This document shows, in pieces, positions 44,952 through 53,988 of a stretch of 64,000 nucleotides of DNA. Position 1 is the first letter of the stretch. Every line of letters starts with the position of its first letter. Made by a program: the position numbers and the translations under genes. The notes below the pieces were generated by a model. It did no database searches, had not been told where the DNA came from, and saw only the letters and a list, made by a program, of their open reading frames with translations. Source of the stretch: Vibrio tapetis subsp. tapetis (GTDB lineage: Bacteria; Pseudomonadota; Gammaproteobacteria; Enterobacterales; Vibrionaceae); contig NZ_LT960611.1 in the NCBI RefSeq assembly GCF_900233005.1, positions 310,001 through 374,000 of the forward strand, given 5' to 3'.

Positions 44952-46934
44952 CTATTCCTTATTGGATTGTTGAGACGCCGTCATATCATCTATGAAATCA
45001 GGGTGGTGGGTTGGCAAGTAAACACGCATTTGGGTAAAAGACTCAGCATCAGATTCTACCTCAATCCAGCCTCCATGCTGGTGGACAATTTGTTGGCACA
45101 CAGACAAACCAATTCCTAACCCAAAGTTACCTTCGCGTTTCGTTGTATAGTTCAACTCGAAGATGTGTTCCATTATTTCTTCAGGAATACCATGGCCGTT
45201 ATCTTTAACTATGATTTCAGCAAAGTGTCGTGCTTCAATCTCTTTGATTCCAGTTGAAATTGTCAGTTCGCCGTTATCAGGAAAGGCGTCGATAGCATTA
45301 GAGATTAAGTTGGTCCAAACCTGTTGCAAAGAAATAGGCTGACAAAGCACCTCTGGGATACTTTGGTAGTTCTTGGTCACTTTGAATCTTTTCAGTTTGT
45401 TTTCAAAGATGACGAGAGTGTCTTCAAGACCTTCATGTAAATCGACAAAATGCAGTTTTTCGTCATCTTGTCGCGCGTAGCCTTTTAGCCCCTTGACCAT
45501 ATCTGCAATGCGCTTTGCACAGACATTAATAGAACGCAGTGTGCTTCCAGTAACGTGATAATCTTCAAGGTGTTTGATGTCTGCTGGTAGATCTTCGCTC
45601 TGGGCGAGCAAACGATCGAGTACTGGCTTATTTTGGTGTAGGTTAAATTGCACCAGTTTTTTTGCTAGCTGCCGATCGCCGAGTTGTAACGTGAGCTGTT
45701 TGGATTCTTGCCGAACCTCAGCAGTAGACATGGGCCGAGATTCTAACGCATCTTGCAGTATCTGTTTTCCGAGGCCGGAAGTCAGGTTCTGTTTGGAACC
45801 AAGGGTTAAACTGGCTATCTTTTCAGTGAGGGTTTCTGCTCCACGTAAGATCGCGGCAATTGGGTTGTTGAGCTCATGCGCTACACCGGCAACGAGTTGA
45901 CCTAATACCGCCATTTTTTCGCGTTCGATTAACTGCTGATGAGCCGTCTCTAGGGACTCTAACGTTTTCTGTAATTCTAGCTTGGTATTGATACTGCGTT
46001 GTAATCTTCGATTAAAGTGCCTTAACAGTAAATTGGTAAACAAAGGAAGAAGATCGGTATTGGAGTGCATAACCTGAGAAAAAACATCGCGGTCTAATTT
46101 GATCACTTCGGTTTGGGTCAATGTCACGGCGGTTGAGAAGGAGTGTTCACCGGAAACAAAAGACATCCCCCCGATAATGTTTCCTTTAGTATGGCGCACT
46201 ACTTCTCGTTCTATACCAAGGTCATCTTTTTTGTACAGTGCCACTTCACCTTGAGTGATAAACCAAAGAAAACGGTTTGGTTCACCTTCTCGGGTTAATA
46301 GGTGATCGGCGGAATAGCTTCGAATGGCGCGCGTTTCATCTTTTGTGGTGAAAAACTCGTGCAGCGACCCAATTACTTGCTCTGCTAATTGTGTATCGGA
46401 AAGGTCATGAAAGTCGTGAATGAACCCGGCACGATAGGAACGCATTCGGTTGTCGATGTGCGCGCGAAGTATCCGGTTTTGATCAAGTAAGTGACTGTAT
46501 GCTAACCAATCTTCATTATCTTTTTCTAATATGAAGGTGGTGAGTTCCTTTATTGCCGATTTATGCACAGTGTTGGGAGTGAAAGGCTTCGTGATGCAGT
46601 GATCTAAGCGACCCTCGTTGACCGCGGCAAGGATTGATTCAATATCTTGACCATCACTGAGTAATATTTTTCGAGCGCTTCGAGTGGAAGGCCGTTTATC
46701 CAGTTGAACCAAAAACTCAGATCCTTGAATCTCCTCACTATCACAGGTGATAACTAACGCAACTATTTGATTTTCTTTTTCAATAAACTCTAAATTGCTT
46801 TCGGCTTCTTCTACGGAGTCGGCTCCATAGATATCAAACCGATGAGAAAAAGCTGAAAGCTCACTTCTAAGCTGTTCAATACTGTGTAAGTCATTGTCTA
46901 TAAATAGTAAGGCGTATTGGTTCACGGCAATCAC
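44952..46934 (-). CDS. Hybrid histidine kinase: degenerate receiver, cNMP-binding domain, kinase
   Basis: The 660-residue protein has no transmembrane segment. An N-terminal receiver-like domain (residues 5-135) lacks one acidic-pocket residue (FIDND in place of DDE) and has a shortened loop after Asp65, while keeping K116. A cyclic-nucleotide-binding-like domain follows (about 180-300; GEPNRFLWFITQGEVALY). Next come a helix (LETAHQQLIEREKMAVLGQL) and an H-box with H353 in GVAHELNNPIAA. The phosphotransfer region carries an insertion of about 100 residues. The HATPase domain lies at about 520-645, with DNGHGIP and GLGIGLSV. It is soluble, so the signal is probably intracellular. Confidence 0.88.
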   Translation of the reverse strand: MIAVNQYALLFIDNDLHSIEQLRSELSAFSHRFDIYGADSVEEAESNLEFIEKENQIVALVITCDSEEIQGSEFLVQLDKRPSTRSARKILLSDGQDIESILAAVNEGRLDHCITKPFTPNTVHKSAIKELTTFILEKDNEDWLAYSHLLDQNRILRAHIDNRMRSYRAGFIHDFHDLSDTQLAEQVIGSLHEFFTTKDETRAIRSYSADHLLTREGEPNRFLWFITQGEVALYKKDDLGIEREVVRHTKGNIIGGMSFVSGEHSFSTAVTLTQTEVIKLDRDVFSQVMHSNTDLLPLFTNLLLRHFNRRLQRSINTKLELQKTLESLETAHQQLIEREKMAVLGQLVAGVAHELNNPIAAILRGAETLTEKIASLTLGSKQNLTSGLGKQILQDALESRPMSTAEVRQESKQLTLQLGDRQLAKKLVQFNLHQNKPVLDRLLAQSEDLPADIKHLEDYHVTGSTLRSINVCAKRIADMVKGLKGYARQDDEKLHFVDLHEGLEDTLVIFENKLKRFKVTKNYQSIPEVLCQPISLQQVWTNLISNAIDAFPDNGELTISTGIKEIEARHFAEIIVKDNGHGIPEEIMEHIFELNYTTKREGNFGLGIGLSVCQQIVHQHGGWIEVESDAESFTQMRVYLPTHHPDFIDDMTASQQSNKE

Positions 46935-47155
46935 TTCTGGTTTTTTATCAATGTATCAAGAAAAATTGCAACGAGATGAGAGCTAGCTAAAGTTATTTAC
47001 TCCCTAACCAATATTTGCTTCAAAAGACTGATTTAACGCAAACTTTGTCAGTAATAAGTAAAACTGCCTATTTTTCGCCTCGGTTGTTGTGATTGCCTTT
47101 GAAAGATAAACGGTGGCTAGGTACACTGATTTCTTTTTCCGTTATTGAGTAGAAA

Positions 47156-48418
47156 ATGCAGCAACTAAGAAAATACGGCGCAATTGGTGGCGCAATTGTG
47201 ATCGCGGCTATTTGGCCATTGGCAGTAGGGCAGATAGCCCAAAAAGTAATGACAGATGGAATCGTGCAACTTAGTAACAGCAAAATGAGCGCCGAAGTGA
47301 TTGAATACGATCGCGGCTATTTTTCTGCTCAAGCGATAACCCGCTTTGTGGTAACCGATGAAGCCTTGAAATCACAATTAGAAAAAGACGGTATACCAAC
47401 ACAGATAAGTTTGACTCATCAAATATCCCATGGTTTGTTGTCGATAGACGCGAAAACCAATACCTTAGAAAACCCTCTTTTGGCGTTCAGCTTAAATACC
47501 AATACCAAACTCAATGGTAATACCACGTTTTCTTTGAACGGTGACCCTATTGAGTTTAAAGATAAAAATGGCGGCCAACTTAACATCGACCGATATACAA
47601 GCGAAGGCTCTATCGTACTCGGTGGTGAATCTTTGGTGCGAATAGAAGTGCCAAATACCGAGGTCGAGTTTGCTAATGGTGAATCATTACAAATGAAAAA
47701 GCTCGTATTGGAAGGGAAAGGTCAAAAAGGATTAGGGATTTGGCTTGGAAGTCAGAACATTCAGATAGATGGCCTAGCATTAGATACCCATGATCCACTC
47801 AACTCAATGTCTTTGGATCAGCTAAGTTACGCTGTAAATGCGTACCAAAATGAAACGGGCGATAGTTTAACCAATACACAGCAACTGCAACTCAAGCAAG
47901 TAGAGTTATCTGATGTCACTTTTGACCAAATTGATATGGATTTCTCCATCAATGGGTTGAACAGTTCAGCGTTTGAAGGATTGATGTCGCTCTACCAGCA
48001 AAACCAAGTGTTGAATGATCAACAAATAGAGCAAGCGATACCCTTGTTGGATTCATTAGTAGAATCAGGTATCCGATTTGACTTGAGTAAGCTGTCGGTG
48101 GCGTCGACTAATGGCGACATGGCGATGAAATGGAATGTAGAGATACCAAAAGGGCTGGCCAATGTTTCTCAAAATCCGACCATGCTTATTAACCAACTGA
48201 CGGGTGAACTCAGTAGCTCCACGTCAGAAAAGTTAGCCAGTACATACCCAATGGTTCAAGAAGGGATTGATGAGATGATGATCATGGAGTTCGCTGAAGA
48301 ATCTTCCAATGGTTATGCCCTAAAAGCGACGTTAGATAATGGTATTGTTACCTTTGATACGGGTAAACAAATGTCTTTAATGGCGCTGTTTATGCCCTTA
48401 ATGGTGAATGGCCAATAA
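47156..48418 (+). CDS. DUF945 (YdgA-like) family protein
   Basis: The 420-residue protein starts with a signal-anchor (residues 6-24, YGAIGGAIVIAAIWPLAVGQ). The DUF945 pattern follows: EVIEYDRGYFSAQAITRF near residue 46, and repeating beta-strand-rich LNTNTKLNGNTTFSLNG segments. It probably acts in the periplasm, anchored to the inner membrane. E. coli YdgA is of unknown function. It is a single gene with its own terminator, between the kinase and serC. Confidence 0.8.
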   Translation: MQQLRKYGAIGGAIVIAAIWPLAVGQIAQKVMTDGIVQLSNSKMSAEVIEYDRGYFSAQAITRFVVTDEALKSQLEKDGIPTQISLTHQISHGLLSIDAKTNTLENPLLAFSLNTNTKLNGNTTFSLNGDPIEFKDKNGGQLNIDRYTSEGSIVLGGESLVRIEVPNTEVEFANGESLQMKKLVLEGKGQKGLGIWLGSQNIQIDGLALDTHDPLNSMSLDQLSYAVNAYQNETGDSLTNTQQLQLKQVELSDVTFDQIDMDFSINGLNSSAFEGLMSLYQQNQVLNDQQIEQAIPLLDSLVESGIRFDLSKLSVASTNGDMAMKWNVEIPKGLANVSQNPTMLINQLTGELSSSTSEKLASTYPMVQEGIDEMMIMEFAEESSNGYALKATLDNGIVTFDTGKQMSLMALFMPLMVNGQ

Positions 48419-48452
48419 CAAGATAGTTAATAGAAATAGCCATTAGCAAATA

Positions 48453-48478
48453 AAAAGAGGTCAAATGACCTCTTTTTT
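48453..48478 (+). terminator. Rho-independent terminator after the DUF945 gene
   Basis: AAAGAGGTC and GACCTCTTT arms flank AAAT and are followed by T residues, 35 bases after the stop codon. Confidence 0.9.
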
Positions 48479-48553
48479 CGCTTTTGTCGTTGCGCAAAAA
48501 ATGGTATTAATCTGGTATAGAGCTTAGAAACCAACGCAGGAGCATACGCTATC

Positions 48554-49636
48554 ATGGAACCGATTTATAATTTTAGTGCTGGCCCAGCTGGCTTACCGAA
48601 GCCAGTGATGAAACAAGCACAAGCAGAACTGATTGATTGGAATGGCTTAGGTACTTCGGTCATGGAGATCAGCCACCGAAGCAAAGAATTTATCGAGGTT
48701 GCAAATCAAGCGGAGCAAGATCTACGCGATTTGTTAAACGTGCCTAGCAATTACAAAGTGTTGTTCTGCCAAGGTGGTGCTCGCGCTCAGTTTGCTGCGG
48801 TCCCAATGAATTTGTTGGGCGAGAGTAACACGGCTGATTATGTCGATGCTGGTTACTGGGCTGAAAGTGCCGTTGTTGAAGCCGTTAAATACTGCGAACC
48901 AAACGTCATTAATGCGCGCACTGAAAAAGATGGAAAAACAGCGGTTGTTCCGGCAAATCAATGGAAAATTAGCGAAAATGCAGCTTATGTGCATTTTTGT
49001 CCGAATGAAACGATTGATGGCATTGAGATTAACGACCTGCCAGTGACAGACAAGCCCATCGTCGCTGATATGTCGTCTAACATTTTGTCTCGTAAAATTG
49101 ACGTATCTAAATACGGTGTCATTTACGCAGGTGCACAGAAAAACATTGGCCCAGCAGGGATTGCGATCGTTATCGTACGCGATGATCTGTTAGAGCTGGC
49201 AAATCAAGCGTTGCCTAGTATTCTTAGCTACAAAGTTCAGGCAGAAAAAGACTCAATGTTTAATACGCCTCCAACGTTCTCATGGTACCTCTCTGGGCTT
49301 GTGTTCAAATGGTTAAAAGAGCAAGGCGGTGTAGAAGCGATAGAAGCGGTGAACAAAGCAAAAGCAGAGTTACTTTACGGCTACATTGATGCGTCGCCGT
49401 TTTATCGTAATAATGTACACCCTGATAACCGTTCTCGCATGAACGTGCCATTTCAGCTTGCTAAACCTGAGTTAGATGCAACGTTTTTAGAGTTGGCAGA
49501 GGCGAAAGGCTTAAAGTCACTAAAAGGCCACAGAGCCGTAGGCGGGATGCGAGCTTCAATTTATAACGCACTGCCGCTGGAAGGCGTTCAAGCTTTGGTT
49601 GAGTTCATGAAAGACTTTGAACAGGCGAACGCTTAA
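48554..49636 (+). CDS. serC: Phosphoserine aminotransferase SerC
   Basis: The 360-residue enzyme makes 3-phosphoserine, and the matching intermediate of vitamin B6 synthesis. Motifs are [12 protein letters not shown] at the N-terminus, [14 protein letters not shown] near residue 72, and the PLP lysine in [16 protein letters not shown] near residue 197. The start has an AGGAG ribosome site 10 bases away. It is a single gene followed by a terminator. Confidence 0.97.
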   Translation: MEPIYNFSAGPAGLPKPVMKQAQAELIDWNGLGTSVMEISHRSKEFIEVANQAEQDLRDLLNVPSNYKVLFCQGGARAQFAAVPMNLLGESNTADYVDAGYWAESAVVEAVKYCEPNVINARTEKDGKTAVVPANQWKISENAAYVHFCPNETIDGIEINDLPVTDKPIVADMSSNILSRKIDVSKYGVIYAGAQKNIGPAGIAIVIVRDDLLELANQALPSILSYKVQAEKDSMFNTPPTFSWYLSGLVFKWLKEQGGVEAIEAVNKAKAELLYGYIDASPFYRNNVHPDNRSRMNVPFQLAKPELDATFLELAEAKGLKSLKGHRAVGGMRASIYNALPLEGVQALVEFMKDFEQANA

Positions 49637-49680
49637 TCGTTAATGATTTAAGTTGATAGCAGAAAGATCAAAAATAGAAA

Positions 49681-49710
49681 GTCCGAGTGTCATTCCGCTC
49701 GGATTTTTTT
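49681..49710 (+). terminator. Rho-independent terminator after serC
   Basis: TCCGAG and CTCGGA arms are followed by seven T residues, 45 bases after the stop codon. Confidence 0.87.
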
Positions 49711-49735
49711 ATGCCCATTCTCAATTGAAGCTTCA

Positions 49736-49767
49736 AAAAAAAAGCCGCTCAGTTAATGAGCGGCTTG
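49736..49767 (-). terminator. Rho-independent terminator of nrfA
   Basis: AAGCCGCTC and GAGCGGCTT arms, with eight T residues following on the minus strand, lie about 30 bases after the nrfA stop codon. Confidence 0.9.
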
Positions 49768-49796
49768 ATAGCTTCGTGTTTGGTTAAATTACGAGG

Positions 49797-51227
49797 TTAG
49801 TACTCGTATTTACTCTCACGTTCAGCGGCTTCCTTTTCCCACTGAGGAACAACGGTTTTCAAGAAAGTATCTTTGTCAGAATTCATCTTGTCCATTGGCA
49901 TGCCCAGTGCTTTTTGAGCAGCAGCTTTGGTAGAGATATCTGGAATTTCAATCGGCTCTAGAATGCCTTTCTTCGCAAGTAAACGTACGAGCTTAGTACG
50001 GGCATCAGCAGCACGGTCAACAGCAGTACCTAGAATTTCTAGTGCAACTTCGGGTGCGTGCATGTGGACACCGTGTGAGGCGATTGCGTAATCCCAGCGC
50101 CATTGCGCATGACGAATATCCAGTAAGATGTCTTGCATCTCTTCTTCTGTTGCCCCCGCGTCCCACGCCGCTCCTGCTTCAAAGTGAGCAGCAACAATTT
50201 GTTTTTCGGCGGTTAACTTCATATTTGTCACTTGTTGTTTACGTGTACCAACAATATCAATCATTGTTTCTTTGCTTTGTGTATGACAATTTGCACACGT
50301 GTCTTCGAAGCGGTCTAGCGGGTTGCCAATCTTATGATCGGTATAAACGGTGCCATCTTCTTTGGTGACTTTTGGCATATGACAATCAGCACAAACCACG
50401 TTGTTCTTACCGTGAATACCTTCACGCCAAGTTTCGTACCCTGGGTGTTGAGCTTTTAGCATTGGCGCTTTAGAGACTTTATGAGTCCAATCTTTGAAGT
50501 TAAGCGCATCGTAGTAGGTTTCCATTTCGCCTACTTTTGTGCCGTTGTCCCAAGGGAATTTTACGCCCTTAGTTGGCCCTGTGAAGTAGTACTCAACGTG
50601 ACATTGTGCACACACAGACGCTTGTTGATCTAATCGAGATTGGTCATCAAATTTCTTACCGATGGCTTCGAATGCACGCTCAACGTATGGACGGGTAATG
50701 GTCAATGCAGGCTCACCATTCTTAAACTCATCACTTTTAGTGTCGTGACAATCGGCACAACCAATGGGGTTGATGATTTCTGCGCCTAATCGAGCCCACT
50801 TACCTTCAAAGTAGCCGTCTTCACCGCGTTCTTCGATAGATCGAGCGACATCAGGGCTTTTACAGCTCCAACACGCCATAGGCATAGGTCCAGAGTTGGC
50901 ATCCGTTGGTGCGCCAGTACGAAGGGTTTGTCTTACGTCATCTACTGCGTAGAAGTGGCCACGCGCTTTGTTGTAATCTTTGGCGAAGCCGTAACCAGCC
51001 CACATGATCACCATGTTAGGATCGCTAGCAAGGGCGTCGTCTAAGGCTTTACTTTCAGACGTTGCTTTCCAAGAGTTGTATTGATCGGGATGGTTCTCTT
51101 CGTAGGTTTGGTTACGAGGATCACCGATTTCATTTGTTTCTGGTGCAGCGAGGCAGCCCATACTAAATAAGTAGCTTGAGCCAAATAATAACGCTGCAGC
51201 CGAATTCCGTATCCAGTGCTTTTTCAC
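49797..51227 (-). CDS. nrfA: Ammonia-forming cytochrome c nitrite reductase NrfA
   Basis: The 476-residue periplasmic pentahaem enzyme reduces nitrite to ammonia with six electrons. It has a signal peptide, the unusual active-site haem motif CWSCK, and four CxxCH sites (CADCH, CAQCH, CADCH, CANCH). The CWSCK lysine ligand is diagnostic. [17 protein letters not shown] holds the conserved substrate-channel region. It is transcribed divergently from nrfBCDEXF, unlike E. coli, where nrfA leads the operon. Confidence 0.97.
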   Translation of the reverse strand: MKKHWIRNSAAALLFGSSYLFSMGCLAAPETNEIGDPRNQTYEENHPDQYNSWKATSESKALDDALASDPNMVIMWAGYGFAKDYNKARGHFYAVDDVRQTLRTGAPTDANSGPMPMACWSCKSPDVARSIEERGEDGYFEGKWARLGAEIINPIGCADCHDTKSDEFKNGEPALTITRPYVERAFEAIGKKFDDQSRLDQQASVCAQCHVEYYFTGPTKGVKFPWDNGTKVGEMETYYDALNFKDWTHKVSKAPMLKAQHPGYETWREGIHGKNNVVCADCHMPKVTKEDGTVYTDHKIGNPLDRFEDTCANCHTQSKETMIDIVGTRKQQVTNMKLTAEKQIVAAHFEAGAAWDAGATEEEMQDILLDIRHAQWRWDYAIASHGVHMHAPEVALEILGTAVDRAADARTKLVRLLAKKGILEPIEIPDISTKAAAQKALGMPMDKMNSDKDTFLKTVVPQWEKEAAERESKYEY

Positions 51228-51357
51228 AGTTGCTTCTCCGTAAATTTGTTTTGTTATTACCTAGCGTTGCGTTTCAAGGTAGCCAAAATAAAAAACTGGA
51301 GAACTTTTCATATATTAGGTGAAATAAATAGGTTCGTAAGTTCAATTATTTATTAAA

Positions 51358-51424
51358 TTGTTTTAGATCAATTATGAGTAGTGATCTATGCCACGTTATG
51401 TTTCTTATACCCCTAAAGGGGGTA
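51358..51424. promoter_or_regulatory. Fnr-like site and NarL/NarP-like palindrome in the nrf divergent region
   Basis: TTGTT-TTAG-ATCAA (51358-51371) matches the Fnr consensus TTGAT-N4-ATCAA with one mismatch, 131 bases before nrfA. TACCCC-TAAAG-GGGGTA (51408-51424) is a perfect palindrome resembling the NarP 7-2-7 heptamers (TACYYMT and AKRRGTA), but one base longer between TAC and GTA. Both fit control of nitrite respiration by oxygen and nitrate/nitrite. The remainder of 51228-51685 is AT-rich promoter sequence. Confidence 0.6.
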
Positions 51425-51685
51425 GGTCTAGTGTTTGACCGTTGGTTTTTATTAATGAACAAACCTCTTTTATTACTAGTAACTTAGCTAATTTAATTAG
51501 TGAAATAGGTCACTGTTTGGTCTATTTAATAAGCAGATATTTACTGTTGTAGATATAATGAAGTCAGATAGCGTTGCGGCTCATCCGAAATAAGAACTGA
51601 TATCATTTAAGAGTTATTATCATTTAATTCTTAGAGTCACTTTTTGTTTGCCAAAATATAGTTTTGGTTTAAGGAAAGGAAAAAA

Positions 51686-52288
51686 ATGGGCAATATTAAA
51701 TTGACCATAGCCATGATGCTAAAATACCTTCTAGTATTATGTCTCTATGGGTTTTCATTCAATGTTGCTGCCGATACTTCTGAAACTGCGGTTCAAGAAG
51801 TTGACACAGCGCGACACAAAGTGTCGTTGATTCGAGATCCAGATTACAAGTGTACGCAATGTCACAAGGATGCGAAGCAAACATTATTCGGTTCTCACGG
51901 GGAAGACGCGCAAGCGATCATAGGCCGTGAGGTAAATTGTACTGAGTGCCATAGTAGCATTTCTCCAGATCACCGTGATGGTGCACCTGAAGTCATCAAA
52001 TACTCTGCTGCACAATCAAAATCTGGCACAGAGAAACAACTTCTTAGTCACAGTCAAATTTTATCTGCTAATAGCCAATGTACCGATTGTCATCAACCTA
52101 AATACCTGCAAGAAGACAGCTGGACACACGATGTCCACGCCACTAACTTGACGTGTTCAAATTGTCATGTGGTTCATGGTGAAAAACAGGGTGTGCTTAG
52201 CTTAGAGCGTAAAGACAAAATCAAACTGTGTGTTGATTGTCATTCCGATGTTACTCAGTTAAAAATGAAGAAACCGGAGGACGATTAA
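51686..52288 (+). CDS. nrfB: Pentaheme cytochrome NrfB, electron donor to NrfA
   Basis: The 200-residue periplasmic protein has a signal peptide (ending NVAA) and five CxxCH motifs (CTQCH, CTECH, CTDCH, CSNCH, CVDCH). It carries electrons from the NrfCD quinol dehydrogenase to NrfA. A strong AAGGAAAGG ribosome site precedes the ATG. It is the first gene of an operon with gaps of a few bases and overlaps to nrfF. Confidence 0.94.
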   Translation: MGNIKLTIAMMLKYLLVLCLYGFSFNVAADTSETAVQEVDTARHKVSLIRDPDYKCTQCHKDAKQTLFGSHGEDAQAIIGREVNCTECHSSISPDHRDGAPEVIKYSAAQSKSGTEKQLLSHSQILSANSQCTDCHQPKYLQEDSWTHDVHATNLTCSNCHVVHGEKQGVLSLERKDKIKLCVDCHSDVTQLKMKKPEDD

Positions 52289-52289
52289 T

Positions 52290-52982
52290 ATGAGTTGTTC
52301 TAGACGAAATTTCCTCACAGGTGCTGGCGCGGTTATCTTAACAACAGGCGTTGCTGGAACCGCGGTTGTTGGTAGCAGTAAGTCATTAGCCTATTCTATG
52401 GAAGACGGTAAAAAACGCTATGGCATGGTTTACGATGAAACAGCATGTATCGGCTGCACAGCTTGTATGGATGCTTGTCGTGAAGTCAACAATGTGCCAG
52501 AAGGCGTATCACGCTTAGAGATTACACGAGGCGAACCGAAAGGAGAGCATCCGAATGTTGATTATCAATTTGATCGTGTTTCTTGTCAGCATTGTGAAAA
52601 TGCACCTTGTGTCTATGTGTGCCCAACCGGCGCTGCATATAAAGATGAAGCAACCGGCATTGTAGATGTTCATAACGACAAGTGTGTTGGTTGTGGCTAT
52701 TGCTTAGCAGCTTGTCCTTATCAAGTTCGTTTCTTTAATCCTGAAACCAAATCAGCGGATAAATGTAATTTCTGCCGAGACACTAACTTGGCCGCTGGGA
52801 AACTACCAGCATGTGTCGAGTCGTGTCCGACCAAAGCACTGACATTTGGCGATTTAAATGATCCGAAAAGTGAGATTAACAAGGTTATTGCAAGTAACCC
52901 GGTATACCGCGATAAATCCCATCTAGGAACGAAACCGCAGCTATACAAAGTCGCACATGAAAAAGGAGAGGTGAAGTCATGA
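52290..52982 (+). CDS. nrfC: Iron-sulfur protein NrfC
   Basis: The 230-residue protein has a Tat-type signal (SRRNFLTGAG) and four 4Fe-4S cluster motifs: CIGCTACMDAC near residue 52, CQHCENAPCVYVCP near residue 103, CVGCGYCLAACP near residue 133, and CNFC with CVESCP at the end. It is exported to the periplasmic side and works with NrfD in quinol oxidation. It begins 2 bases after nrfB. Confidence 0.95.
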   Translation: MSCSRRNFLTGAGAVILTTGVAGTAVVGSSKSLAYSMEDGKKRYGMVYDETACIGCTACMDACREVNNVPEGVSRLEITRGEPKGEHPNVDYQFDRVSCQHCENAPCVYVCPTGAAYKDEATGIVDVHNDKCVGCGYCLAACPYQVRFFNPETKSADKCNFCRDTNLAAGKLPACVESCPTKALTFGDLNDPKSEINKVIASNPVYRDKSHLGTKPQLYKVAHEKGEVKS

Positions 52983-53935
52983 GTACTTGGCAAGCTGCAT
53001 TTCAATTCGACTCACTGGTATGGGACTGGATCATCGCTGTTTACCTGTTTTTAGCGGGTATGTCGGCAGGTGCGGTCATGATTGCAATCTATCTGAAACG
53101 AAACGTGATAGAAGGCAACCCAGCCGAAAATGGGATCATGAAAGCAATGGCGTGGGTAGCTCCGTTCGGCATTGTGGCGGGTCTTCTTATACTGGTGTTC
53201 CACTTAACCAAGCCGCTATCGTTCTGGAAAATCATGATTTATTACAACCCGACGTCCGTGATGTCGATGGGGGTAATATTGTTCCAATTGTACCTAGCGG
53301 TACTGTTTGTTTGGATAGGGATTATTTTCAGAGAGACAATCGTTAATTTCCTTAAAGGACGATTTACTTTTGTTGATGGTTTACTAAAATCCTTTGGACG
53401 TTTTGAAAACGCAATAGAGATCTCGTTAGGTGTTATGGCGGTAATGCTCGCGGCTTACACTGGATTTTTATTGTCGGCGTTAAAAACCTACCCAATGCTA
53501 AATAACCCAGTATTACCATTATTGTTTTTGTTCTCGAGCCTTTCTTCTGGTGCGGCGGCAAGTTTGTTGTTTGGGGTCGTTGGCTTTAAAGAAAGCCCAA
53601 CCAGCCCGAGCGTTCGTTGGGTACATAACTTCGAACGTCCAGTGGTAATATTTGAGCTGTTTGTCATTGTTACTTTCTTTACTGGCTTAATATTTAGCGG
53701 AGGCCAAAGCGAAGCTTCAGCTTGGTTCGCCTTGACTGGCGATTTTTGGTCATCGTGGTTCTGGTGGGGTGTCATTATCTTCGGGATGTTAGTACCGCTC
53801 GGGTTAAATGCATTTTCTCCGAAAGCGTTGCGTCACAGTCCGTTGTTTATTGTGGTTGTAACCAGCTTAAGTCTGCTTGGCGTATTGATGTTGAGAACCT
53901 TCGTACTCTATGCTGGACAAATGACCGTCGTTTAA
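52979..53935 (+). CDS. nrfD: NrfD, membrane quinol dehydrogenase subunit
   Basis: The 318-residue integral membrane protein has eight to nine helices. DWIIAVYLFLAGMSAGAVM near residue 16 is the NrfD/PsrC family signature. It oxidises menaquinol and passes electrons to NrfC. Its start overlaps the end of nrfC by 4 bases, which suggests translational coupling. Confidence 0.94.
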   Translation: MSTWQAAFQFDSLVWDWIIAVYLFLAGMSAGAVMIAIYLKRNVIEGNPAENGIMKAMAWVAPFGIVAGLLILVFHLTKPLSFWKIMIYYNPTSVMSMGVILFQLYLAVLFVWIGIIFRETIVNFLKGRFTFVDGLLKSFGRFENAIEISLGVMAVMLAAYTGFLLSALKTYPMLNNPVLPLLFLFSSLSSGAAASLLFGVVGFKESPTSPSVRWVHNFERPVVIFELFVIVTFFTGLIFSGGQSEASAWFALTGDFWSSWFWWGVIIFGMLVPLGLNAFSPKALRHSPLFIVVVTSLSLLGVLMLRTFVLYAGQMTVV

Positions 53936-53988
53936 AGCATGAATGCCTTGCTGCTTCGAAAAGGGTAGCAAGGTAAATTAAGGAAGTT

